A DNA stretch of 64,000 bases from Teichococcus rhizosphaerae (GCF_002631185.1 NZ_PDNU01000008.1:154679-218678), one strand, 5' to 3'; shown: positions 10,972 through 19,778, numbered from the stretch's first letter. Program-made: numbers and translations. Notes: generated from the letters alone by a model not told the origin.

Positions 10972-11787
10972 ATGCATCCCTATCGCCGCCCGCTCCTTAT
11001 GCTGCTCGGCATGCTGGCCCTCTCGGCCTGCGCCACGCGCCCGCCAGCGAGCGAGCCCGAGGCGCTGGCGGAATACGAGCAGACCAACGACCCGCTGGAG
11101 CCCCTCAACCGCGGCCTGTATGCCGTCCACAACGGCATCGACACGGTGGTGCTGCGCCCGGCGGCGGAGGTCTACCGCTTCGTGCTGCCGCAGCCGGTGC
11201 GCACCGGGGTGCGCAACGTGCTGGCCAACCTGAGGAGCCCCGTGATCCTGCTGAACGATGGGCTGCAGGGCGAGACGCAGCGCTTCGGCAACACCGTCGG
11301 CCGCTTCCTGCTGAACTCCACCCTGGGCGTGGGCGGCATCTTCGACGTGGCCACGGGCTTCGGCCTGCCGGCGCACACGGAGGATTTCGGCCAGACCCTG
11401 GCGACCTGGGGCGTGGGCGAAGGGCCCTTCCTGTTCATTCCCGTGCTGGGCCCGAGCAACCCACGCGACCTGGTGGGGTTTGGAGTTGGCATCGCCAGCA
11501 ACCCGATGACCTGGGTGACCGCCAATGGCGACAACACATTGGAGAACATCGGCTACGGCCTCACCGGCCTGACCGTGCTCGACACCCGCGAGGGGCTGAT
11601 CGAGACGATCGACTCGGTAAAGGAAACCAGCCTCGACCCCTACGCCACCTTCCGCAGCGCCTACCGCCAGCGTCGCCAGCAGGAGATCCGCAACGGCGGC
11701 GCCAACCCGGCGCCCGCCAATGCCTGGGGCACGGGGCTCGGCACCGCCGGAAGCCCGCCCTCTGGAACCCAGCCCGGCCGCAACTGA
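10972..11787 (+). CDS. mlaA: MlaA/VacJ phospholipid-transport lipoprotein
   Basis: MlaA sits in the outer membrane and removes phospholipids from its outer leaflet, passing them to periplasmic MlaC. The start at MHPYRRPLLMLLGMLALSAC gives a lipoprotein signal ending in the lipobox LSAC (Cys 20). The frame is open 16 codons further up, but that part is proline-rich and not signal-like. The mature protein matches the family: 'YEQTNDPLEPLNRGLYAVHN', 'GVRNVLANLRSPVILLNDGL', 'FGQTLATWGVGEGPFLFIPV', 'LGPSNPRDLVG'. The final about 35 residues are a Pro/Gly/Asn-rich tail. mlaC follows immediately, so the two partners are co-transcribed. Confidence 0.93.
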   Translation: MHPYRRPLLMLLGMLALSACATRPPASEPEALAEYEQTNDPLEPLNRGLYAVHNGIDTVVLRPAAEVYRFVLPQPVRTGVRNVLANLRSPVILLNDGLQGETQRFGNTVGRFLLNSTLGVGGIFDVATGFGLPAHTEDFGQTLATWGVGEGPFLFIPVLGPSNPRDLVGFGVGIASNPMTWVTANGDNTLENIGYGLTGLTVLDTREGLIETIDSVKETSLDPYATFRSAYRQRRQQEIRNGGANPAPANAWGTGLGTAGSPPSGTQPGRN

Positions 11788-11804
11788 GCCGGCCCGGACA
11801 CGAG

Positions 11805-12452
11805 ATGAGACCGAACAGGATGAACCGCCGTTTCTTGCTGGCCGCCGCCTGGGCCGCCCCCTTCTCCCTCGCCGCGCTGGGCACCGCCCCCGCGCGGGCG
11901 GAGATGGACATCAACCGCGCCGCCGGCTTCATCGAGAGCACCGGCCAGGAGCTGGTCGGCGCCCTCAACTCCCGCGCCCCGGTGGCCGAGCGCCGCCAGC
12001 GCGTGGCGGCCATCCTGCGCCGCGCCGTGGATGTGGAGGGCGTCGGCCGCTTCATCCTCGGCCGCTGGTGGCGCACCGCCTCCCCGGCGGAGCAGCAGGA
12101 ATACCTGAAGCTGTTCGAGGAGACGCTGATCCGCAACCTTTCCGCCCGCTTCGGCGAGTATGAGGGGGTGCGCTTCAGCCTGGGCCGCAGCCAGCAGCGC
12201 ACCGAGGACGATGCGCTGGTGAACACCATCATCGAGCGCCCCAACACCGCCCCCTTCAGCCTGGACTGGCGGGTGGGCGAGGTCGAGGGCCAGCCGCGCG
12301 TGGTGGACGTGATCGCCGAGGGCACCTCGCTCCGCCTGACGCAACGCAGCGAGTATTCCGCCGTGATCAGCCGCAATGGCGGCCAGGTCTCGGCGCTGCT
12401 GGACGCCATGCGGCGCCAGGTCGCCACCCTGGCGGCGCGCGAGGGCCGCTGA
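11805..12452 (+). CDS. mlaC: MlaC-family periplasmic phospholipid-binding protein
   Basis: This is the shuttle of the Mla pathway, carrying phospholipids between MlaA and the inner-membrane MlaFEDB complex. The leader MRPNRMNRRFLLAAAWAAPF then SLAALGTAPARA is a signal peptide with an RR-F motif, so Tat export is possible. The mature domain has the MlaC/Ttg2D pattern: 'IESTGQELVGALNSRAPVAE', 'ILRRAVDVEGVGRFILGRWW', 'ALVNTIIERP', and near the end 'SAVISRNGGQVSALLDAM'. Starts at 11805 and 11820 are both possible; neither has a strong ribosome site, and the choice changes only the leader. The mlaFED genes are not in the window. Confidence 0.9.
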   Translation: MRPNRMNRRFLLAAAWAAPFSLAALGTAPARAEMDINRAAGFIESTGQELVGALNSRAPVAERRQRVAAILRRAVDVEGVGRFILGRWWRTASPAEQQEYLKLFEETLIRNLSARFGEYEGVRFSLGRSQQRTEDDALVNTIIERPNTAPFSLDWRVGEVEGQPRVVDVIAEGTSLRLTQRSEYSAVISRNGGQVSALLDAMRRQVATLAAREGR

Positions 12453-12480
12453 CGAGGCCGCGGCGGCGGGCCGGGAAAGG

Positions 12481-13467
12481 CTAGCGCCGCCGCTCCACCA
12501 TGGCATAGAGCCGCTGGCCGCCAGGGCCGCCGCCGCTGCCATGGAACACCCGCGGCCGCCACGCCTCCGTTTCGGGCGCGGCGGCCAGCAGGGTGCTCAT
12601 CTCCTCCGCGGTGCGCCAGCAGGGCCGCAGCCCCAGAAAGACCTCCATCCAGGCCGCCTCGGGCGGAGCGGGGCCGGCGCTGCCCAGCAGCAGCAGCCCG
12701 CCCGGCTTGAGCGCGGCGAAGGCGGAGTCCACCAGTTCCCGCAGCCAGGGCGCGGCGCCGCAGCCCGGCAGGTCCGGCAGCAGGATCAGGTCGAAGCAGC
12801 CACGCAGATAGGGCTTGCGGACGAAGTAGGAGAGGTTGCAGCGCAGGCTGCGCAGCGGGATGCCGGGCGGCAGCCCCTTGCGCAGGGTGGCGATCACCCC
12901 GTTATCCGCCTCCTGCGCCACCCAGCGGCCCAGCTTGCCGGGCTCCGCCAGGAGCGCGGCCTCCCGCAGATGCCCGGCGCCGAGGCTCAGGATCTCGGCG
13001 CCCGGGTGCCGCTCCAGCACGGCATCGATCACACGCGCCAGAAAGGCGGTCTGGCCGCGCAGCGCGGAGAAGTGGCCCAGTGCCGTGGTGGCCTCGAACA
13101 GGTCGCGCCCCGCCCGCGAGGCCTGGCCGATCCGGTCCCGCACCGCCTCGTGCCGCAACAGCAGATCCTGCAGCAGGGGAAGCAGGCCGGGGCGGCCGGC
13201 CATTTCCTGCGCGGCCCGGATAAGGGGATCTTCCTGCATCAGCCGGTGCAGCGGGTGGCCCAGCATCTCCGCGCGGGCGAGTTGCCAGGCCGCCGGCGGC
13301 AGGCTCTGCTTCAGCGTGCCGCAGAGCTGCACCAGCCTGGCCAGGGCCGCGGGGCCCCAGCCGGGCTCCCACGCCATGTCCACCAGCTCGTCGAGCACCG
13401 GCACGAGCTCTCCGGCATCCGGCAGGCTCACGCTCAGATTATGGCCCGGTGGCGTCGCGTCAGGCAT
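12481..13467 (-). CDS. SAM-dependent methyltransferase of the PhcB-like (3-OH fatty acid methyl ester) type
   Basis: The C-terminal half is a class I methyltransferase fold: motif I 'AEILSLGAGHLREAALLAEP', a strand 'CFDLILLPDLPG', and 'LKPGGLLLLGSAGP'. The N-terminal half is helical and carries HPLHRLMQEDPLIRAAQEM. Both halves resemble, from memory, the proteins annotated as extracellular-factor (3-hydroxypalmitic acid methyl ester) biosynthesis methyltransferases, whose pattern includes HPL...L.QDP and S.G.GHLREA. The usual C-terminal membrane segments of those proteins are absent. No sensor kinase partner is adjacent, so a signalling role is only suggested. A 16-bp inverted repeat lies 47 bases upstream of the start. 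Confidence 0.65.
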   Translation of the reverse strand: MPDATPPGHNLSVSLPDAGELVPVLDELVDMAWEPGWGPAALARLVQLCGTLKQSLPPAAWQLARAEMLGHPLHRLMQEDPLIRAAQEMAGRPGLLPLLQDLLLRHEAVRDRIGQASRAGRDLFEATTALGHFSALRGQTAFLARVIDAVLERHPGAEILSLGAGHLREAALLAEPGKLGRWVAQEADNGVIATLRKGLPPGIPLRSLRCNLSYFVRKPYLRGCFDLILLPDLPGCGAAPWLRELVDSAFAALKPGGLLLLGSAGPAPPEAAWMEVFLGLRPCWRTAEEMSTLLAAAPETEAWRPRVFHGSGGGPGGQRLYAMVERRR

Positions 13468-13513
13468 GGCTCGCTCTCCTGGAGCCTATTCGACATGCCC
13501 GCGGAGCCGCGCG

Positions 13514-13529
13514 CATCATCAAGATGATG
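13514..13529. promoter_or_regulatory. inverted repeat, possible operator
   Basis: CATCATC-AA-GATGATG is a perfect 7-bp inverted repeat with a 2-bp centre, located in the region between the divergent methyltransferase gene (start 13467) and the first polyamine-type ABC operon (start 13741). The length and symmetry suit a dimeric repressor. The binding protein is unknown. Confidence 0.4.
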
Positions 13530-13706
13530 GATGACATTGTGCCGTGATTTCAATGGCGCAAAGGCTGACTGCCCAAAAGGCAGGAATACCCTTTTCGCTT
13601 ATTTTTTGGGCGATTTTCTTCTTTTTGCCGCGCCCACAGGCTTTCCCTGCACGGAAAGTTGTGAGTCAGCATTCATCCCTGGGAGTGGCGCGCCTCTTGC
13701 ATGGAA

Positions 13707-13731
13707 CCTGCCCGACAGTAAACGGGACAGG
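13707..13731 (+). promoter_or_regulatory. 5'-UTR hairpin covering the ribosome-binding site of the ABC ATPase gene
   Basis: CCTGCCCG (13707-13714), loop ACAGTAAA and CGGGACAGG (13723-13731) form an 8-bp stem with one bulged base. The 3' arm contains most of the AGGA ribosome site (13729-13732) used by the TTG start at 13741, so folding would hide it. A second inverted repeat (GCCCAAAA 13571-13578, TTTTGGGC 13604-13611) lies further up in an AT-rich stretch that probably holds the promoter. The region does not match a riboswitch I know. Confidence 0.45.
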
Positions 13732-13740
13732 ACCGGGCGC

Positions 13741-14730
13741 TTGCGGCCAGATGTGGAACTGATCGGCGTCACCAAGAGATACGGCCACGGCCCGGCGGCG
13801 GTGGACGGCATATCCCTCGCCATTCCGGCCGGCAGCTATTGCTGCCTGCTCGGGCCCTCCGGCTGCGGCAAGACCAGCACGCTGCGGATGATCGCCGGGC
13901 ATGAGACGGTCAGCGAGGGGGACATCCTGCTGTCGGGGCGCAACGTGACGCTGCTGCCACCGGCCGCGCGCGGCACGGCGATGATGTTCCAGTCCTACGC
14001 CCTGTTCCCGCACCTGACGGCGCTGGAGAACATCGCCTTCGGCCTGCGCATGCGCGGGGTGGGCAAGGCGGAGCGGCTGGCCCGGGCGGCCGAGTTCCTG
14101 CGGCTGGTGCAGCTCGGGGCGATGGCGGACCGGCTGCCGGCGCAGCTCTCGGGCGGGCAGCAGCAGCGCGTGGCGCTGGCCCGCGCGCTGATCACCCGCC
14201 CCAAGGTACTGCTGCTGGACGAGCCGCTTTCCGCCCTCGACCCCTTCCTGCGCACCCAGATGCGCGAGGAGCTGAAGCGCCTCCAGCGGGAGCTCGGCAT
14301 CACCTTCATCCATGTCACCCACGGCCAGGAGGAGGCGATGGCGCTGTCCGACATGGCCGTGGTGATGGACCAGGGGCGGATCGCCCAGGCGGCGCCCCCG
14401 CGCGAGATCTTCGAGAAGCCGGCCAGCGCCTTCGTGGCCCGCTTCATCGGCGGCCACAACGTGCTGGAGCTGCCGGGCGGGCGCTTCGCCGTGCGGACCG
14501 ACCGCACCCGCCTCGCCCCCCCTCCCGGCGGCGCCAGCCTCGCCGGGCAGGTGGCCGCCGTCGAGTACCAGGGCGCCGCGGTGCGCGTGGTGGTGCGGGC
14601 CCCCGATGGCCAGACCGCCGAGGCGCTGCTGCCGGACGGCCTGTTCCACGCCGCGCCCGTGGCACCGGGCGAGGCCGCCACGCTGGGATGGGACGCGCAG
14701 GACGCCCACCCCCTCAGCCCCAACGCCTGA
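13741..14730 (+). CDS. polyamine-type ABC transporter, ATP-binding protein (PotA-like)
   Basis: This is the energising subunit of an ABC importer for polyamine-like substrates. The start chosen is TTG 13741 (protein begins RPDVELIGVTKRYGHG after the initiator), 8 bases after AGGA; a GTG at 13753 is the alternative. The upstream 70 codons of open frame look non-coding. Motifs are Walker A 'LLGPSGCGKTSTLRM', Q-loop 'MMFQSYALFPH', signature 'LSGGQQQRVALARAL', Walker B 'VLLLDEPLSALDP' and switch 'HVTHGQEEAMALSD', followed by a TOBE domain from about residue 240. It heads an operon with its binding protein and two permeases. Confidence 0.9.
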   Translation: MRPDVELIGVTKRYGHGPAAVDGISLAIPAGSYCCLLGPSGCGKTSTLRMIAGHETVSEGDILLSGRNVTLLPPAARGTAMMFQSYALFPHLTALENIAFGLRMRGVGKAERLARAAEFLRLVQLGAMADRLPAQLSGGQQQRVALARALITRPKVLLLDEPLSALDPFLRTQMREELKRLQRELGITFIHVTHGQEEAMALSDMAVVMDQGRIAQAAPPREIFEKPASAFVARFIGGHNVLELPGGRFAVRTDRTRLAPPPGGASLAGQVAAVEYQGAAVRVVVRAPDGQTAEALLPDGLFHAAPVAPGEAATLGWDAQDAHPLSPNA

Positions 14731-14747
14731 CCAGGAGAGCGTAAGAG

Positions 14748-16028
14748 ATGACCGAGCAGACGAAGCCCGCCGCCCTCACCCGCCGTGGCGCGCTCGCCCT
14801 GGCGGGCGCCACCATGGGCAGCGGCGCGATCACCGGCTTCCCCACGCTGTGGGCGCAGAACATCCGCAACGTGACGCTGCGCCAGATCGGCACCGGCGTG
14901 TCGGGCCTGAACCCGATCGCCGAGCAGGTGAAGAAGGATCTCGGCTTCACCCTGCAGCTGACGGTGACCGACACGGACGCCGTGGCGCAGCGCGCCGCCA
15001 CCCAGGCGCGCAGCTTCGACATCGCCGACATCGAGTATTTCAGCATCAAGAAGGTGTACCCGACCGGCGCGCTGCAGCCGATCGACACCAGCCGCATCAA
15101 GCTGGCCGACAAGATCGTGCCGATCTTCACCACCGGCCGGCTGACGCCGGACAGCGCGGCCGGCCAGGGCACCAGCCCCTTCTCGGTGGGCTTCGTCGAG
15201 AGCCGCGACGCGAAGGCCTTCGCCGGCAAGCGCACCGAGCTGATGACGCTGATGCCCACCGTCTACAACGCCGACACGCTGGGCATCCGCCCCGACTTGG
15301 TGGGCCGCCCCATCACCCACTGGAAGGACCTGCTGGACCCCGCCTTCAAGGGCCGCGCGAGCATCCTGAACATCCCCGGCATCGGCATCATGGACGCCGC
15401 CATGGTGGCGGAAAGCGCCGGCATCCTGAAGTATGGCGACAAGGGCAACATGACCCGCGCCGAGATCGACAAGACCATCGCCTTCCTGATCGAGGCCAAG
15501 CGCGCCGGGCAGTTCCGCGCCTTCTGGAAGACCTTCGACGAGAGCGTGAACCTGATGGCCTCGGGCGAGGTCGTCATCCAGTCCATGTGGTCGCCGGCCG
15601 TCACCGCCGTGCGCTCGCGCGGCATTCCCTGCGTGTACCAGCCGCTGGCCGAGGGCTACCGCGCCTGGGGCTCGGGCCTCGGGCTGATGCGCCACCTCTC
15701 GGGCCTCGAGCTGGATGCGGCCTATGAATACATGAACTGGTATCTCTCCGGCTGGTGCGGCGCCTTCCTCAACCGGCAGGGCTATTATTCGGCGGTGCTG
15801 GAAACGGCCAAGGCCAACATGAGCGAGAACGAGTGGGGCTACTGGATGGAGGGCAAGCCCGCCACCGCCGACATCCTCGCCCCCGATGGCAAGGTGATGG
15901 AGAAGGCCGGCGCGGTGCGCGACGGCGGCTCCTTCCAGGAGCGCATGGGCAAGGTCGTGTGCTGGAACTCGGTGATGAACGAGGACCGCTACATGATCCA
16001 GAAGTGGAACGAGTTCATCGCCGCCTGA
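14748..16028 (+). CDS. polyamine-type ABC transporter, periplasmic substrate-binding protein
   Basis: This 426-residue extracellular solute-binding protein of the PotD/PotF superfamily has a Tat-type leader (TRRGALALAGATMGSGAITG). The mature part binds a small cationic ligand between two lobes: 'LGFTLQLTVTDTDAVAQRAA', 'SFDIADIEYFSIKKVYPTGA', 'GVVIQSMWSPAVTAVRSRGI'-like C-lobe strands. It is longer than classical PotD (about 350), and the substrate could be a polyamine or another amine. The ATG follows AGGAGAG at good spacing, 17 bases after the ATPase stop. A stable hairpin separates it from the permease genes. Confidence 0.85.
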   Translation: MTEQTKPAALTRRGALALAGATMGSGAITGFPTLWAQNIRNVTLRQIGTGVSGLNPIAEQVKKDLGFTLQLTVTDTDAVAQRAATQARSFDIADIEYFSIKKVYPTGALQPIDTSRIKLADKIVPIFTTGRLTPDSAAGQGTSPFSVGFVESRDAKAFAGKRTELMTLMPTVYNADTLGIRPDLVGRPITHWKDLLDPAFKGRASILNIPGIGIMDAAMVAESAGILKYGDKGNMTRAEIDKTIAFLIEAKRAGQFRAFWKTFDESVNLMASGEVVIQSMWSPAVTAVRSRGIPCVYQPLAEGYRAWGSGLGLMRHLSGLELDAAYEYMNWYLSGWCGAFLNRQGYYSAVLETAKANMSENEWGYWMEGKPATADILAPDGKVMEKAGAVRDGGSFQERMGKVVCWNSVMNEDRYMIQKWNEFIAA

Positions 16029-16086
16029 GCCATGGTTCGCCTGCGCGGCGCGCCCCCGCGGCGGCCGCGCGCTGATGGCGGGGGTT

Positions 16087-16105
16087 CAGGGGGCGGCGCC
16101 CCCTG
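16087..16105 (+). other. intergenic hairpin between binding-protein and permease genes
   Basis: CAGGGGGC-GGC-GCCCCCTG is a perfect 8-bp stem with a 3-base loop inside the 102-base gap after the binding-protein gene. Hairpins at this place in ABC operons often protect the upstream message and raise the binding protein over the permeases; that role is inferred. The GC-rich motif also looks like the repeat-type intergenic hairpins seen elsewhere in this window (43493-43514). Confidence 0.55.
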
Positions 16106-16130
16106 CCCCGGCCTCTCGTTCGGAGCGCCC

Positions 16131-16976
16131 ATGTCCCGATGGTTCCCCTGGCTTCAGGCCGCGCCCCTGGCGCTGGTCCTGGCCTGCTTCCTTCTCGTGC
16201 CGATCGGCCTGATCGTCGTCGTCAGCTTCTACGACTATGACAGCTTCAGCCTGATCCCAGACTTCGTGCTGACCAACTACAGGGAGGTCTTCGCCTCCCC
16301 GGTGACGTGGCAGACCTACCTCAAGACGGTCTGGTTCGCCGGCCTCACCTGGCTTGTCACCTTGGCGCTGGGCTTCTGGCTGGCCTACTACCTGGCCTTC
16401 GTGGTGCAGGACGCCACCTGGCGGATGGTGCTGTTCGTGCTCTGCACCGTGCCGTTCTGGACCAGCAACCTGATCCGCATGATCGCCTGGGTGCCCTTCC
16501 TCGGCCGCAACGGCATCCTGAACAACGCGCTGGTGGGCGCGGGCGTCATCGAGCAGCCGCTGGAATTCCTGCTGTTCTCGGACTTCGCGGTGATCCTGGC
16601 CTTCGTCCACCTCTACACGCTGTTCATGGTGGTGCCGATCTTCAACACCATGATGCGCATCGACCGCCGCCTGCTGGAAGCGGCGCGCGACGCGGGCGCC
16701 GGCTTCTGGCAGACCCTGTGGTGCGTCATCCTGCCGCTGTGCAAGCCGGGCATCGGCATCGGCTCCATCTTCGTGGTCGTGCTGGTGATGGGGGACTTCG
16801 CCACGGTGCGGCTGATGAGCGGCGGGCAGAGCGCCTCGGTCGGGCTGATGATCTCGAACCAGATCGGGCTGATGCAATACCCGGCGGCGGCGGCCAACGC
16901 GGTGGTGCTGCTGGCCATGGTGCTGCTGCTGGTGGCCGCGATGCTGCGCGTCATCGACATCCGCAAGGAGCTCTGA
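16131..16976 (+). CDS. polyamine-type ABC transporter permease (PotB-like)
   Basis: This 281-residue inner-membrane permease has six predicted membrane segments, from 'APLALVLACFLLVPIGLIVV' to the last helix 'AVVLLAMVLLLVAAMLRVID'. The binding-protein-dependent EAA loop that docks on the ATPase is present ('EAARDAGAGFWQTLWCVILP'). The start is the ATG at 16131 (MSRWFPWLQ); the longer frame above it encodes a low-complexity Gly/Pro/Arg stretch that overlaps the intergenic hairpin. It is followed after 3 bases by the second permease. Confidence 0.9.
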   Translation: MSRWFPWLQAAPLALVLACFLLVPIGLIVVVSFYDYDSFSLIPDFVLTNYREVFASPVTWQTYLKTVWFAGLTWLVTLALGFWLAYYLAFVVQDATWRMVLFVLCTVPFWTSNLIRMIAWVPFLGRNGILNNALVGAGVIEQPLEFLLFSDFAVILAFVHLYTLFMVVPIFNTMMRIDRRLLEAARDAGAGFWQTLWCVILPLCKPGIGIGSIFVVVLVMGDFATVRLMSGGQSASVGLMISNQIGLMQYPAAAANAVVLLAMVLLLVAAMLRVIDIRKEL

Positions 16977-16979
16977 ACC

Positions 16980-17786
<807 letters not shown>

Positions 17787-17790
17787 GGCA

Positions 17791-18117
17791 TCAGGCGCCG
17801 CGCAGGATGTCGGTGGCGCGGTGCCCCTCCCCCATCCCCTCGATCAGGAAGACCTCGCCCCGCGCGTGGCGCAGCCGGTGGGGCAGGATGGCCCGGTAGC
17901 CCGGCGATCCATACCACGCGCGGGCCGCCGCCCGGTCGGGGAAGGCGATGACGATCAGGTCGCGGTCGCACGCGCCCTCCAGCGCCTCCTGCGGGCCGCC
18001 ATGGATGACGAAGCGGCCGCCATAGGGTGCCAGGGTGGCGTCGATCCCCTCCAGATAGGCGACGATCCCCGGTCCCATCTGCACGGCGTGCAGCAGGCCC
18101 ACGGCGTAGCAGGTCAT
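17791..18117 (-). CDS. DUF1330 family protein
   Basis: This 108-residue protein has the DUF1330 ferredoxin-like pattern: 'EGIDATLAPYGGRFVIHGGP', 'LIVIAFPDRAAARAWYGSPG' and 'YRAILPHRLRHARGEVFLIEG'. The biochemical role of the family is not established. The start at 18117 (MTCYAVGLLHAVQ) is set by a strong GGGAGGAGGA upstream; the open frame above it is arginine/tryptophan-rich shadow. It follows a small membrane-protein gene on the same strand by 25 bases. Confidence 0.85.
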   Translation of the reverse strand: MTCYAVGLLHAVQMGPGIVAYLEGIDATLAPYGGRFVIHGGPQEALEGACDRDLIVIAFPDRAAARAWYGSPGYRAILPHRLRHARGEVFLIEGMGEGHRATDILRGA

Positions 18118-18142
18118 GGCGCGATCCTCCTCCCGGCCCGGC

Positions 18143-18427
18143 TCACGCGGCCGCCGCCGCGGCGCGGCCGGCCCCGGCCTCCAGCCAGGCCAGCAGGCCG
18201 ACGAACCCCGCCTGCCCCACCAGGAAGGCCCAGCCCAGCGCGTTGGGCGAGACCATCCCCAGCAGCGGCGGCAGCAGGCTCGCCACCACCCACAGGACAT
18301 TGCCCGCCACCACCAGCCTCAGCCCCTGGCGCGGCACGGCAGGGCCATGCGCCAGCCAGGCCATGAAGGCGGCCACGGGCAGCAGCGCCAGCCCCGCCCC
18401 GCCCAGCAGCGCGGGCGGCGGCGGCAC
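18143..18427 (-). CDS. small membrane protein, probably truncated at its N-terminus
   Basis: This is a 94-residue protein of three hydrophobic segments ('LLGGAGLALLPVAAFMAWLA', 'LVVAGNVLWVVASLLPPLLG', 'ALGWAFLVGQAGFVGLLAWL'). The pattern resembles, from memory, a four-helix family of about 125 residues whose first about 35 residues (one more helix) are missing here. The only start is a GTG at 18427 with no convincing ribosome site. A TAG stop is two codons upstream, and the MmyB-type regulator starts 17 bases away on the other strand. It may be a remnant. Function unknown. Confidence 0.5.
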   Translation of the reverse strand: MPPPPALLGGAGLALLPVAAFMAWLAHGPAVPRQGLRLVVAGNVLWVVASLLPPLLGMVSPNALGWAFLVGQAGFVGLLAWLEAGAGRAAAAAA

Positions 18428-18443
18428 TCGCTAGGCTTGCCCC

Positions 18444-19250
18444 ATGATGACAACGGAGCGCCCGACCGCCGGGGCCCTGCTGCGCCACTGGCGGCAGCGG
18501 CGGCGGCTGAGCCAGATGGCCCTCGCCCTGGAGGCCGAGGTCTCGCAGCGGCATCTCAGCTGCCTGGAGGCGGGGCGCGCCATGCCGAGCCGCGCCATGG
18601 TGCTGCACCTGGCCGAGCGGCTCGGCGTGCCGCTGCGCGAGCGCAACGCCCTGCTCGTGGCGGCGGGCTTCGCGCCGGCCTATGGGGAGCGGCCCTTGCA
18701 GGCGCCCGCGCTGGCGGCGGCCCGCCAGGCCATGGAGCGCATCCTGCACGGGCACATGCCCCATCCCGCCCTGGCGGTGGACCGGCACTGGAACCTGCTT
18801 TCCGCCAACGCCGCCATTGGCGTGCTGATCGGGGAGGTGGCGGAGGCGCTGATGCGGCCGCCGGTCAACGTGCTGCGCCTCAGCCTGCACCCCGGGGGGC
18901 TTGCCGGGCGCATCCTGAACTTCCCGGAATGGCGCGCCCATCTCCTGGCGCGGCTGGGGCATGAGGTGCGCGCCTCGTCCGACCCCGCGCTGCTCGGCCT
19001 GCTGGAGGAGTTGAAGGCCCTCCCGCTCCCGCCGCAGGCCCGGGGCGTGCGGGCCGCGCCTGCGGAAGAGAGCGGCATCGCGGTGCCGCTGCGGCTGGCG
19101 AGCGAGGCGGGGCCGCTCGGCTTCATCAGCACCACCACGGTGTTCGGCACGGCGGTGGACGTGACCTTGTCGGAGGTGACGATCGAGGCCTTCTTCCCGG
19201 CCGACGATGCCACCGCCTCGGCCATGGCGCGCCTGACCGCCAGCGCCTGA
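18444..19250 (+). CDS. XRE-family regulator with MmyB-like ligand-binding domain
   Basis: This 268-residue protein has an N-terminal helix-turn-helix (residues 11-65: 'LLRHWRQRRRLSQMALALEA', 'VSQRHLSCLEAGRAMPSRAM'), then a PAS-like MmyB-type domain (about 105-265) containing 'HPALAVDRHWNLLSANAAIG' and 'GFISTTTVFGTAVDVTLSEV'. In MmyB-type regulators this domain is thought to bind a hydrophobic or fatty-acid-like ligand. These regulators typically control an adjacent divergent oxidoreductase; here the divergent neighbour is the truncated membrane gene. Two adjacent ATGs are available; 18444 is the first. Confidence 0.85.
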   Translation: MMTTERPTAGALLRHWRQRRRLSQMALALEAEVSQRHLSCLEAGRAMPSRAMVLHLAERLGVPLRERNALLVAAGFAPAYGERPLQAPALAAARQAMERILHGHMPHPALAVDRHWNLLSANAAIGVLIGEVAEALMRPPVNVLRLSLHPGGLAGRILNFPEWRAHLLARLGHEVRASSDPALLGLLEELKALPLPPQARGVRAAPAEESGIAVPLRLASEAGPLGFISTTTVFGTAVDVTLSEVTIEAFFPADDATASAMARLTASA

Positions 19251-19300
19251 CTGCGGGTGCCTGACCGCCCGCGCTTGGGGCGCCGGCCTGGAAGGCAGGT

Positions 19301-19693
19301 TCAGAACACCAGGCGCAGCCGGGCGAGGCCCAGCACGGCGCGGCTCTCATCCGGCGCCGGATTGGCGGCGGCTGCGATCTGCCCGTCGAGCGAGAGCCGG
19401 GCCGCGCCGATCCGGCCCAGCCCCAGCCCGCCCCCCAGCACGTAGAGGGGGCGCGGCTCGAAGACCGGCCGGGCCAGGGCGGCGAGCGACAGGCTGCTGG
19501 CGACGGAGATCTTGCCGCCCTTCGCGCCGCCGAGGGAGGCGACCAGAAAGGAATCCTTCCGCGCGAAGGGCACGCCGCCGCCGATGGCGACACCCAGGGT
19601 GAAGTCCTTCGCATCCCGCGCCTTCGCGGCGGGCGACATGAGGCCGATGATCAGCACGGCGATCAGTGCGGCGAGAAACCGAGTTGTTGGCAT
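19301..19693 (-). CDS. exported hypothetical protein
   Basis: A 130-residue protein with a clear signal peptide ('FLAALIAVLIIGLMSPAAKA', cleavage near residue 25) followed by a glycine-rich domain with alternating hydrophobic residues ('FTLGVAIGGGVPFARKDSFL', 'LYVLGGGLGLGRIGAARLSL') and a C-terminal aromatic 'ARLRLVF'. The alternating pattern and terminal phenylalanine suggest a small outer-membrane or beta-rich envelope protein, which is inference. I do not recognise the family. Its promoter would lie in the low-GC region 19694-19800. Confidence 0.65.
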   Translation of the reverse strand: MPTTRFLAALIAVLIIGLMSPAAKARDAKDFTLGVAIGGGVPFARKDSFLVASLGGAKGGKISVASSLSLAALARPVFEPRPLYVLGGGLGLGRIGAARLSLDGQIAAAANPAPDESRAVLGLARLRLVF

Positions 19694-19778
19694 TGAGCGA
19701 GACCCTCAAGTCTGCGCTTCCTTCCCTGCGGGGGGATTAGCCCGCAACTGCCATATTTCAAACACAATGCTGGGACCA

